Assembly (NCBI RefSeq): GCF_004187715.1
Contig: NZ_QZWF01000006.1
Location: 124,001 to 188,000, forward strand
DNA from: Streptomyces sp. F001
Lineage (GTDB): Bacteria > Actinomycetota > Actinomycetes > Streptomycetales > Streptomycetaceae
DNA length: 64,000 nucleotides
Direction: 5' to 3'
The position numbers were made by a program, and so were the translations under genes. The notes beneath the pieces were generated by a model that did not search any database, had not been told where the DNA came from, and was given only the letters and a program-made list of their open reading frames with translations. Shown in pieces: positions 48,685 to 56,181 of this stretch. Position 1 is the first letter of the stretch; each line of letters begins with the position of its first letter.

Positions 48685-50198
48685 GACGCCGGGCTTCCTT
48701 CCATCACGAGGTCGAGTACGCGGTGTTCGTCGAGTTCACGGGCGGGGGCGGTGTGGACGACGCGGCCCTCGCGGAGCACCAGGACGCGGTCGGCCAGGCC
48801 CAGCACCTCGGGTACTTCACTGGAGACCAGCAGGACGGCGAGCCCCTCGTCGGCGAGCCGGCGGACCACCGCGTAGAGCTCGGCGCGGGCGCCCACGTCG
48901 ACTCCGCGGGTGGGTTCGTCCAGCAGCAGGACGCGGCAGCCCCGCAGCAGCCAGCGGGCCAGGACGGCCTTCTGCTGGTTGCCGCCGGAGAGGGTGCGCA
49001 CCGGCACGGAGGGGTTGTCGGGTCGCAGCGACAGTTCGCGGGTCGCCGCCCGTGCGGCGCCCAGCTCTGCTCCGCGGTCGATCCAACCGCCGCGGGAGAA
49101 GCGGGACATGGAGGAGACCGAGACGTTACGGGTGACCGACTCCAGCATCAGCAGGGCCTGCGCCTTGCGTTCCTCGGGCGCGAGTCCGAGTCCGGCGCGG
49201 ACGGCGGCGCGCACGCTGCCGGGCTTCAGCGGCCGTCCGTCGACCAGCACCTGGCCGGAACTCGGCTTGCGGGCACCGTAGATCGTCTCCAGGATCTCGG
49301 ACCGCCCGGAACCGACGAGCCCGGCCAGACCGACGATCTCACCGGGCCGCACGCTCAGGTCGAACGCCTCGAACTCGCCGTCCCGGGCCAGTTGCCGGAC
49401 CTCGAGCAGCGGCTCGCCCTGCGCCGGTGCGGCCGGCCGGTCGGGGAAGACGTACTCGACGTTGCGTCCGGTCATCAGCGCCACCACCTCACGCGTCGGC
49501 GTCGACTTCGCGGGCAGCCCGCCCGCCACCGCCCGTCCGTCCTTCAGGACGGTGACCCGGTCGCCGATGCGGCGGATCTCCTCCAGGCGGTGCGAGATGT
49601 AGACCACGGCGACACCGTCGGCGGTGAGGTCGCCGACGATCCGGAAGAGGTTGTCGACCTCGTCGGGGTCGAGGGCGGCGGACGGTTCGTCCATCACGAT
49701 CAGCCGTACGTCGTGGGAGAGCGCGCGTGCCATGGAGACGATCTGCTGCTGGGCCGCCGACAGCTCGCCGACCAGACGTGCGGGGTCTATCTCGGGATGT
49801 CCGAGTCGCTTCAGCAGCTGGGCGGTCGACGCCTTGGCGGACTTTCGCCGTACGACGAAACCGGCGGCCGTGGGTTCATGGCCCAGGTGTACGTTCTCGG
49901 CCACCGACAGATGCTCCACCAGGTCGAGTTCCTGGTAGATGGTGGCGATGCCGAGGCGCATGGCGGCGATGGGCGAGCGGAGGGTGACCGCCTCGCCGCG
50001 CCAGCGGATCGTGCCGTCGTCGGGCTGGTGGGCGCCCGCCAGGACCTTGATGAGCGTGGACTTCCCGGCGCCGTTCTGGCCGAGCAGACAGTGCACTTCA
50101 CCGGCCTGGACGTCGAGGTCGACGCCGTCCAGGGCGCGGACGCCGGGGAACGACTTGGTGATGCCGGACATGCTGAGCAGCGGTGGTTCTGGTGCCAT
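48681..50198 (-). CDS. Ribose-type ABC transporter ATP-binding protein (two ATPase domains)
   Basis: The 505-residue protein has two ABC domains. The first has Walker A GQNGAGKSTLIK, signature-like VGELSAAQQQIVSMARAL and Walker B RLIVMDEPSAALDPDE. The second has a degenerate Walker A (GLVGSGRSEILET), signature TLSGGNQQKAVLARWLL and Walker B VLLLDEPTRGVDVGARAE. This is typical of RbsA/XylG (CUT2) proteins. ATG at 50196-50198 is the first codon of the family alignment. It is 92 bp downstream of the ROK regulator stop. Confidence 0.93.
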   Translation of the reverse strand: MAPEPPLLSMSGITKSFPGVRALDGVDLDVQAGEVHCLLGQNGAGKSTLIKVLAGAHQPDDGTIRWRGEAVTLRSPIAAMRLGIATIYQELDLVEHLSVAENVHLGHEPTAAGFVVRRKSAKASTAQLLKRLGHPEIDPARLVGELSAAQQQIVSMARALSHDVRLIVMDEPSAALDPDEVDNLFRIVGDLTADGVAVVYISHRLEEIRRIGDRVTVLKDGRAVAGGLPAKSTPTREVVALMTGRNVEYVFPDRPAAPAQGEPLLEVRQLARDGEFEAFDLSVRPGEIVGLAGLVGSGRSEILETIYGARKPSSGQVLVDGRPLKPGSVRAAVRAGLGLAPEERKAQALLMLESVTRNVSVSSMSRFSRGGWIDRGAELGAARAATRELSLRPDNPSVPVRTLSGGNQQKAVLARWLLRGCRVLLLDEPTRGVDVGARAELYAVVRRLADEGLAVLLVSSEVPEVLGLADRVLVLREGRVVHTAPARELDEHRVLDLVMEGSPAS

Positions 50199-50290
50199 GT
50201 GGGTTCCCCTTGGCGGGCGTGCGGGCCGGTTCAGGGCAGGGCGAAGCAGAGCAGGGTGCGGTGCTGGACGAACTGTGGTGCGAGGTCTCG

Positions 50291-51472
50291 TTACGCGGGT
50301 GAGAACAAGTGGTCGCTGATCAGTCGGGCCGCGCCGATGACTCCGGCGGTGGGGCCCAACTCCCCCAGAACGATGGGCAGGTTGCCGGTCGCCAGGGGCA
50401 GCGACTGGCGGTAGACCTGGGTGCGGAGCGCGGCGAGCAGGGTGTGGCCGAGGCCGGTCACCCCTCCGCCGATCACCACCAGGCCGGGGTTGAAGAAGCT
50501 GACCAGGCCGGCGATGACCTGGCCGGTGCGGTTGCCGCCCTCGCGGATCAGCTCGAGGGCGGTGGCATCGCCGGCGGCGGCCGCGGCGGCGACGTCGATC
50601 GCGGTGAGGCTGCCGTTCGCCTCCAGCCTGGTCGCGAGCTCGGCGGAGAGCCCCTGTTGAGCCGCCTCCAGCGCGTCGCGGGCGAGTGCCGCACCACTGA
50701 AGTGGGCCTCCAGGCAGCCCCGGTTGCCACAGGCGCACGGACGTCCGTCGGGCACGGCCTGGATGTGCCCGATGTCGCCCGCGGAACCGGTCGTACCACG
50801 GTGGACCGCACCGCCGACGACGATGCCGCAGCCGATGCCGGTGCCGATCTTGACGCAGAGGAAGTCGCCCACGGAACGGGCGACGCCCGCGTGCATCTCC
50901 CCCATCGCCATCAGGTTCACGTCGTTGTCGACCATGACCGGACAGCCGAGTTCCTGACTGAGCGCCTCCCGCACCGGGAAGCCGTCCCAGCCCGGCATGA
51001 TCGGCGGCGCCACGGGGACGCCCTCGGGGAACCGGACCGGACCGGGGACACCGATGCCGGCGCCGTCGAAGCCCTCGGCGAGCCCCGACGCCTTCAGCTT
51101 GGCGGCCATGGCCAGGACCTGCTCGAAGACCGCGACGGGACCCTCACGCACCTCCATCGGCTGGGTGATGTGCCCCAGGATCTCCAACTCGGCGTTGGTG
51201 ACCGCGACATCGATGGAGGTCGCGCCGATGTCGACGCCGAGGAAGCGCAGGTTCGGTGCCAGCCGGATGTTGTGCGAGCGGCGTCCGCCGCGCGAGGCGG
51301 CGAGTCCGTCGGCGACGACCAGGCCCGTCTCCAGGAGCCGGTCCACCTCCACGGCCAGCTTGGACCGCGACAGGTCGACCTGATCGCCCAGCTGAGCCCG
51401 GGAGTTGGGCCCGCCGTCGCGCAACAGCTTCAGCAGCCTGGCCTGGTGGGCGTTCGCGGGTCGTGCCGTCAT
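50291..51472 (-). CDS. ROK-family sugar-responsive transcriptional regulator
   Basis: The 393-residue protein has an N-terminal winged helix (HQARLLKLLRDGGPNSRAQL, KLAVEVDRLLETGLV) and a ROK/sugar-kinase-like domain: FLGVDIGATSIDVAVTNAEL, MVDNDVNLMAMGEM and a zinc site in CACGNRGCLEAHFSG. Such proteins repress a neighbouring sugar operon and release it on binding sugar or its phosphate. It is the first gene of the carbohydrate block and probably controls the ABC/oxidoreductase operon. The start at 51472 is chosen since the longer frame has no RBS or homology. Confidence 0.9.
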   Translation of the reverse strand: MTARPANAHQARLLKLLRDGGPNSRAQLGDQVDLSRSKLAVEVDRLLETGLVVADGLAASRGGRRSHNIRLAPNLRFLGVDIGATSIDVAVTNAELEILGHITQPMEVREGPVAVFEQVLAMAAKLKASGLAEGFDGAGIGVPGPVRFPEGVPVAPPIMPGWDGFPVREALSQELGCPVMVDNDVNLMAMGEMHAGVARSVGDFLCVKIGTGIGCGIVVGGAVHRGTTGSAGDIGHIQAVPDGRPCACGNRGCLEAHFSGAALARDALEAAQQGLSAELATRLEANGSLTAIDVAAAAAAGDATALELIREGGNRTGQVIAGLVSFFNPGLVVIGGGVTGLGHTLLAALRTQVYRQSLPLATGNLPIVLGELGPTAGVIGAARLISDHLFSPA

Positions 51473-51644
51473 GCGTCTCACAAGCCCCTCCCCGCCTCGA
51501 ATCGGCCATCGCTGTCCGGCTTTCGAGGGGAACGTAGCAGCGGCTGCCGGAGGGGGGAAGAAGTCACGCAGGAATTCGCGCAGACTTTTTCCACTGACAG
51601 GACAAAGGCTCGACACCCCCAGGTGCCGGGCCGGTGAGGCAGGC

Positions 51645-52322
51645 TCAAGATGTCGCCCGCGCGTGGTACGACCGCCGGGTGTGCTCCGTGTGCTCCCGCA
51701 TCAGCTGCGTGGCCCGCTGCTCGTCCCGTTCGGTGATCGCGGCGATCAGGGCGCGATGCTCGATCCAGGACTGCTTGCCGCGCTGCCGGGCGACCGGCGT
51801 GTAGTACCAGCGCACCCGGCGGTCCACCTGGGCGGCGAGTTCGGCGAGGACCGCGTTCCCCGCCAGTTCCATGATCTTCGCGTGGAAGCGAGCGTTGAGC
51901 GCCACCGCCCCGTCCACGTCGTCGGCGGCGACCGCGCCCTCGCCCTCGGCGCACAGCTCCTCCAGGGCGGCGACACCCGCGCTGCCCGCATTGGCGGCGG
52001 CGAGCCGGGCCGCCTCGGCCTCCAGGAGCGTACGGACCGTCAGCAGTTGGTCGGCCTCCTCCTCGGTGGGCTCGTGCACGAACGCGCCCTGGGCGGGCCG
52101 CAGATCGACCCAGCCTTCGGTGTTCAGCCGCTGCAACGCCTCGCGCACCGGCTGCCGGGAGACGCCGAGATGCCCGGCCAGTTCACTCTCGACCAGGTGC
52201 TGACCGGGCTGGAGGGCGCGGGTGGTGATGAGTTCCAGCAGCGCCTCGTAGACGCGATCACGCAGCGGACCGGGCCGTTCGAGCTTGGGCACCGCCCCCT
52301 GCGGCAGTCCTGTCGACAACAT
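51645..52322 (-). CDS. GntR/FadR-type (FCD) transcriptional regulator, probable regulator of the oxalate/formate genes
   Basis: The 225-residue protein has an N-terminal GntR winged helix (PLRDRVYEALLELITTRALQ, GVSRQPVREALQRLNTEGWV) and an FCD ligand domain with metal/ligand residues in LNARFHAKIMELAGNAVL and WIEHRALIAAITERDEQRA. FCD regulators respond to carboxylic acids. An inverted-type site in its own promoter (52374-52403) shares its core with sites before oxc/sucC and panE/MFS, so it probably autoregulates and controls both oxalate blocks. Start ATG 52322 is chosen because the extra upstream 31 codons contain the putative operator. Confidence 0.88.
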   Translation of the reverse strand: MLSTGLPQGAVPKLERPGPLRDRVYEALLELITTRALQPGQHLVESELAGHLGVSRQPVREALQRLNTEGWVDLRPAQGAFVHEPTEEEADQLLTVRTLLEAEAARLAAANAGSAGVAALEELCAEGEGAVAADDVDGAVALNARFHAKIMELAGNAVLAELAAQVDRRVRWYYTPVARQRGKQSWIEHRALIAAITERDEQRATQLMREHTEHTRRSYHARATS

Positions 52323-52373
52323 CGGTCCCCCTCCTCGGCAGGCCGTGCACAGCAGCCGTAAAGCCAATGGAAA

Positions 52374-52403
52374 GACAGTATCAATTGTCTTTCGTCTACA
52401 GTC
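52374..52403. promoter_or_regulatory. Probable autoregulatory operator of the GntR gene
   Basis: On the complement the sequence reads ACTGTAGACGAAAG and then GACAATTGATACTGTC. It shares GTAGACGAA and TACTGT with the sites at 25010-25033 and 55102-55132, and lies 52 bp before the gntR start. Confidence 0.55.
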
Positions 52404-52466
52404 TACGGCGCACAAGTGCCAGGCCCCGGCGGAGTCGATCGCGTCACACCCTGCGGTCCGCGCAGG

Positions 52467-53405
52467 TCAGGGACACCGGACGACCTGCCCGGCGTACGAC
52501 AGGTTCCCACCGAAGCCGAACAGCAGCACCGGATCCCCGGTCGAGATCGCGCCCTGCTCCACCAGCTTGGAGAACGCCAGCGGGATACTGGCGGCCGAAG
52601 TGTTGCCGGACTCGGAGACGTCGCGCGCGACGACCGCGTTCACCGCGCCGAGCTTCTCGGCGAGCGGCTCGATGATGCGCAGGTTGGCCTGGTGCAGCAC
52701 GACGGCGGCGAGGTCCTCAGGAGCGAAGCCGGCACGCTCGCAGGCCTGGCGGGCGAGGGGCGGCAGTCGGGTGGTCGCCCAGCGGTAGACGCTCTGGCCC
52801 TCCTGCGCGAACCGCGCGGGCTCGCCCTCGATACGCACGGCGTGCCCCATCTCGGGCACGGATCCCCACAGCACAGGCCCCACACCCGGCTCCTCGGCGG
52901 CCTCCACGACGGCGGCCCCCGCTCCGTCGCCGACGAGCACACACGTCGTCCGGTCCGTCCAGTCGGTGACGTCGGACATCTTGTCGGCGCCGACGACCAG
53001 CGCCCGGCTCGCCGCACCCGCGCGCACGGTGTGGTCGGCGGTCGCGAGGGCGTGGGTGAAACCGGCGCACACCACGTTGATGTCCATCGCGGCGGGACGG
53101 GGGATGCCGAGCCGGGCGGCGACGCGGGCGGCCATGTTCGGGGAGCGGTCGACGGCCGTCGAGGTGGCGACGAGGACCAGATCGATGTCGCCGGGAGCCC
53201 GTCCGGCCGCTGCGAGCGCCTTGGCCGCGGCGTGTGCGGCCAGCTCGTCGACCGGCTCGTCAGGGCCGGCGATGTGCCGGGTCCGGATGCCGACGCGGGA
53301 CGTGATCCACTCGTCGCTCGTGTCGACCATGCCCGCCAGGTCCTCGTTCGTGAGCACTCTGGCGGGCTGGTAGTGGCCGACGGCGGCGATCCGCGAGCCC
53401 TTCAT
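52467..53405 (-). CDS. 3-oxoacyl-ACP synthase III (KAS III)-like enzyme
   Basis: The 312-residue thiolase-fold enzyme has the FabH triad: Cys in MDINVVCAGFTHAL, His in AVVLHQANLRIIEPL and Asn in SESGNTSAASIPLAF. The opening SDEWITSRVGIRTRHIA and the C-terminal GDPVLLFGFGGNLSYAGQVV are typical. It condenses an acyl-CoA with malonyl-ACP, or performs a related acyl transfer. No acyl carrier or other fatty-acid gene is near, so it is a stand-alone KAS III next to the GntR gene. The link to oxalate use is unexplained. The start at 53405 is preceded by AAGGAGGGG. Confidence 0.88.
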   Translation of the reverse strand: MKGSRIAAVGHYQPARVLTNEDLAGMVDTSDEWITSRVGIRTRHIAGPDEPVDELAAHAAAKALAAAGRAPGDIDLVLVATSTAVDRSPNMAARVAARLGIPRPAAMDINVVCAGFTHALATADHTVRAGAASRALVVGADKMSDVTDWTDRTTCVLVGDGAGAAVVEAAEEPGVGPVLWGSVPEMGHAVRIEGEPARFAQEGQSVYRWATTRLPPLARQACERAGFAPEDLAAVVLHQANLRIIEPLAEKLGAVNAVVARDVSESGNTSAASIPLAFSKLVEQGAISTGDPVLLFGFGGNLSYAGQVVRCP

Positions 53406-53547
53406 GGTGGTCCCCTCCTTGCTGCGGTTAGCAGGGATCACCAGTCTGATCAGTGACTCATGGGTACGACGGCACGTGAAGCCACAGGAATCGACCACCC
53501 GGTTTGTCGGCTTCCCTCAGATTCCCGGACGCCCGACGACCTCCCGG

Positions 53548-53682
53548 TCACCCGGTGAACAGCTGGGTGGCCTTCCGTACGAGTTCGTACAGGCCGTACG
53601 CGAGTGGCGCCCCCACCCACAGCCAGGCGAAGGCGATCAGGGGCCGCCGGTCAGGCGGACTCTGGCTGCTGTCGTCGGACAT
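53548..53682 (-). CDS. 44-residue membrane protein, small companion of the MFS transporter
   Basis: The reverse strand encodes 44 residues with one transmembrane helix (LIAFAWLWVGAPLAYGLYEL) and a short polar N-terminus (MSDDSSQSPPDRRP). It starts 32 bp inside the 3' end of the OFA-type transporter gene, in another frame, implying coupling. Small ORFs like this regularly follow OFA-family MFS genes in actinobacteria and are annotated as MFS small subunits. It may stabilise or modulate the transporter; this is inference. Confidence 0.75.
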   Translation of the reverse strand: MSDDSSQSPPDRRPLIAFAWLWVGAPLAYGLYELVRKATQLFTG

Positions 53683-54982
53683 CGGCGGCCTCCCTCGGGG
53701 CGGACAGGTGGTGTCGGGGGTGGACGGGGCGGACCAGTTCGTTGGCGACGAAGCCGACGACGAGCAGCCCGATCATGATGACGAACGACAGCCCGTACAG
53801 GGACGCGCCGTGCCTGCCGGCCTCCTCCTGCCGGTCGGCGATCCAGTTGACGATCAGCGGACCGAGCACACCGGCCGTGGACCAGGCGGTGAGCAGCCGT
53901 CCGTGGATGGCACCGACCTGGTAGGTGCCGAAGAGGTCCTTCAAGTAGGCGGGGATGGTGGCGAACCCGCCGCCGTAGAAGGACAGGATCACCAGCGCGC
54001 ACAGGATGAACAGTGGCTTGGAGGAGTCGCCGAACAGCGCGATGAGCAGGTACATCAGCGCGCCCGCGCCGAGGTAGACGCGGTAGATGTTCTTGCGCCC
54101 GATCAGGTCGGACGTCGACGACCAGCCGATGCGGCCCGCCATGTTGGCCGCCGAGAGCAGGGCGACGAATCCGGCGGCCGCCGTCACCGAGACCGGCGTG
54201 GAGGTGTCGGCGAAGAAGTCCGTGATCATCGGTGCGGCCTTCTCCAGGATGCCGATGCCGGCGGACACGTTCATGCAGAGCACGACCCACAGGCACCAGA
54301 ACTGCGGGGTGCGCACGGCGTTTCGCGCCGACACCTGCACGCCCTCGACCACACTCGGCCCGTCGGCCACCGGCTTCTCGGTCCGCGGCACCCGCACCAG
54401 CAGCACGCCGAGCAGCATGAACACGGCGTACGACAGCCCGTGCACAAGGAAGGCGAGCGCGATCCCGGAGTGATCCGAACCGAACGACTCCAGCATCTGG
54501 GCCGACCAGGGGGAGGCGATGAGCGCGCCACCGCCGAAGCCCATGATGGCGATGCCGGTGGCCATGCCGGGCCGGTCCGGGAACCACTTGATCAGTGTGG
54601 AGACGGGCGAGATGTAGCCGATGCCCAGGCCGATCCCGCCGACGAAGCCGTAGCCGAGGACGATCAGCCAGTACTGCTCCGTCGCCGCACCGAGCGCGGA
54701 GAGCAGAAAGCCCGACGAGAAGCACACCAGCGCCACCGTCATCGCCCAGCGCGGCCCCTTGCGCTCCACGAGCGTGCCGCCGAACGCGGCCGACAGACCG
54801 AGCATGACGATGCCGAGCTGGAAGGGCAGCGCACTCTGCGTGCCGCTGAGACCGAGCGCGGATTCGAGTGGCGGCTTGAACACGCTCCAGGCGTAGGCCT
54901 GGCCGATGGACAGGTGGACGGAGAGCGCGGCGGGCGGCACCAGCCACCGGCTCCATCCCGGGGGTGCGACGGGGGGACTCAT
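53651..54982 (-). CDS. Second oxalate/formate antiporter family MFS transporter
   Basis: The 443-residue protein has 12 predicted helices. It has OFA-type features such as LSVHLSIGQAYAWSVFKPPL, GYISPVSTLIKWFPDRPGMA, then IGWSSTSDLIGRKNIYRVYL. It belongs to a different subgroup from the antiporter at 30281 (the N-terminus and loops differ), so it may move a different monocarboxylate or work in the opposite direction. It is divergent from the panE-like gene, with a probable GntR site in the shared promoter. ATG 54982 is chosen; the longer frame runs into that promoter. Confidence 0.85.
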   Translation of the reverse strand: MSPPVAPPGWSRWLVPPAALSVHLSIGQAYAWSVFKPPLESALGLSGTQSALPFQLGIVMLGLSAAFGGTLVERKGPRWAMTVALVCFSSGFLLSALGAATEQYWLIVLGYGFVGGIGLGIGYISPVSTLIKWFPDRPGMATGIAIMGFGGGALIASPWSAQMLESFGSDHSGIALAFLVHGLSYAVFMLLGVLLVRVPRTEKPVADGPSVVEGVQVSARNAVRTPQFWCLWVVLCMNVSAGIGILEKAAPMITDFFADTSTPVSVTAAAGFVALLSAANMAGRIGWSSTSDLIGRKNIYRVYLGAGALMYLLIALFGDSSKPLFILCALVILSFYGGGFATIPAYLKDLFGTYQVGAIHGRLLTAWSTAGVLGPLIVNWIADRQEEAGRHGASLYGLSFVIMIGLLVVGFVANELVRPVHPRHHLSAPREAADVRRQQPESA

Positions 54983-55101
54983 GATCCCGAACGGTAGGAA
55001 GGAAGAAGGGAGTTGAGAAGTCGACGCGTCGACCGTATGCGGTGAACGGTATCCCGGGCGCGACGAACGGTCAGCGCTCGAACTCTTGCCGACCCAACTT
55101 C

Positions 55102-55132
55102 CATACTGTAGACAATATTTCGTCGACAAGAC
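55102..55132. promoter_or_regulatory. Probable GntR operator in the MFS-panE divergent promoter
   Basis: CCATACTGTAGACAATATTT followed by CGTCGACAAGA contains GTCGACGAA on the complement, and ATACTGTAGAC matches the gntR promoter site (ACTGTAGAC). It lies between divergent genes at 54982 and 55210. Confidence 0.55.
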
Positions 55133-55209
55133 ATGAAACCGTCGTCGACCACCCCGGACCCACCCCGACCACCTCCGCGGTATCCCTCAAACCGAACGGA
55201 GTTGTCCCC

Positions 55210-56181
55210 GTGAAAGTCGCAATCCTCGGCGCCGGTGCGATCGGCGCCTACGTCGGCGCCGCGCTCCACCGCGCGGGTGCCGATGTGCATCTCATCGCCC
55301 GTGGACCGCATCTGGCGGCCATGAGGCAGCACGGAGTGCAGGTGCTCAGCCCGCGCGGCGACTTCACCGCGCACCCCCACGCCACCGACGACCCGGCCGA
55401 GGTCGGCCCGGTCGACTATGTCTTCCTGGGCCTGAAGGCCAACTCGTACGCGGCGTGCGGGCCGCTGATCGAGCCGCTGCTGCACGACACCACGGCGGTC
55501 GTGGCCGCCCAGAACGGCATCCCCTGGTGGTACTTCCACCGGCACGGCGGCCCCCACGACGGCCACCGCGTCGAGAGCGTGGACCCGGACGGCGCGGTCA
55601 GTGCGGTGCTCGCGCCCGAACGGGCCGTCGGCTGTGTCGTCTACGCGGCCACCGAGCTCGAAGGGCCGGGTGTCGTACGGCACTTGGAAGGCACCCGGTT
55701 CTCCATCGGCGAGCCCGACCGCAGCGTGTCCCGGCGGTGTCTCGCCCTCAGCGAGGCCATGCAGACCGGCGGGCTGAAGTGCCCGGTCGAGCCGGACCTG
55801 CGCAACGACATCTGGCTGAAGCTGCTCGGCAACATCTCCTTCAACCCGATCAGCGCGCTGGCCCGCGCGACCATGCGGCAGATGTGCCTGCACGGCGGCA
55901 CCCGCAGAGTCATCGAGATCATGATGACCGAGACCCTCTCCGTCGCCGAGGCCCTCGGCTGCACGGTGGGCGTCTCCATCGAACGCCGCCTCGCGGGCGC
56001 CGAGAAGGTCGGCGACCACCGCACCTCCACGCTCCAGGACCTGGAGCGCGGCAAGCCGCTGGAACTCGACGTACTCCTGGCTGCCGTCGTCGAGTTGGCG
56101 GACATCACCGGCGTGGACGTGCCCACCCTGCGCACCGTGCACGCCATCTCGGACCTGCTCGCGCTGAGGAGCGCCGCATGA
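55210..56181 (+). CDS. Ketopantoate reductase-like (2-dehydropantoate 2-reductase family) enzyme
   Basis: The 323-residue protein has the NADP-binding start VKVAILGAGAIGAYVGAALH and the family motifs VDYVFLGLKANSYAACGPLI, VVAAQNGIPWWYF and RNDIWLKLLGNISFNPISAL (Lys and Asn-Ser of the active site), then KVGDHRTSTLQDLERGKPLE. It reduces a 2-oxo acid. Being first in the formate dehydrogenase operon suggests a substrate other than ketopantoate, perhaps a C2/C3 keto acid from oxalate or glyoxylate metabolism. GTG 55210 gives the right N-terminus. It overlaps the fdh gene by ATGA. Confidence 0.87.
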   Translation: MKVAILGAGAIGAYVGAALHRAGADVHLIARGPHLAAMRQHGVQVLSPRGDFTAHPHATDDPAEVGPVDYVFLGLKANSYAACGPLIEPLLHDTTAVVAAQNGIPWWYFHRHGGPHDGHRVESVDPDGAVSAVLAPERAVGCVVYAATELEGPGVVRHLEGTRFSIGEPDRSVSRRCLALSEAMQTGGLKCPVEPDLRNDIWLKLLGNISFNPISALARATMRQMCLHGGTRRVIEIMMTETLSVAEALGCTVGVSIERRLAGAEKVGDHRTSTLQDLERGKPLELDVLLAAVVELADITGVDVPTLRTVHAISDLLALRSAA

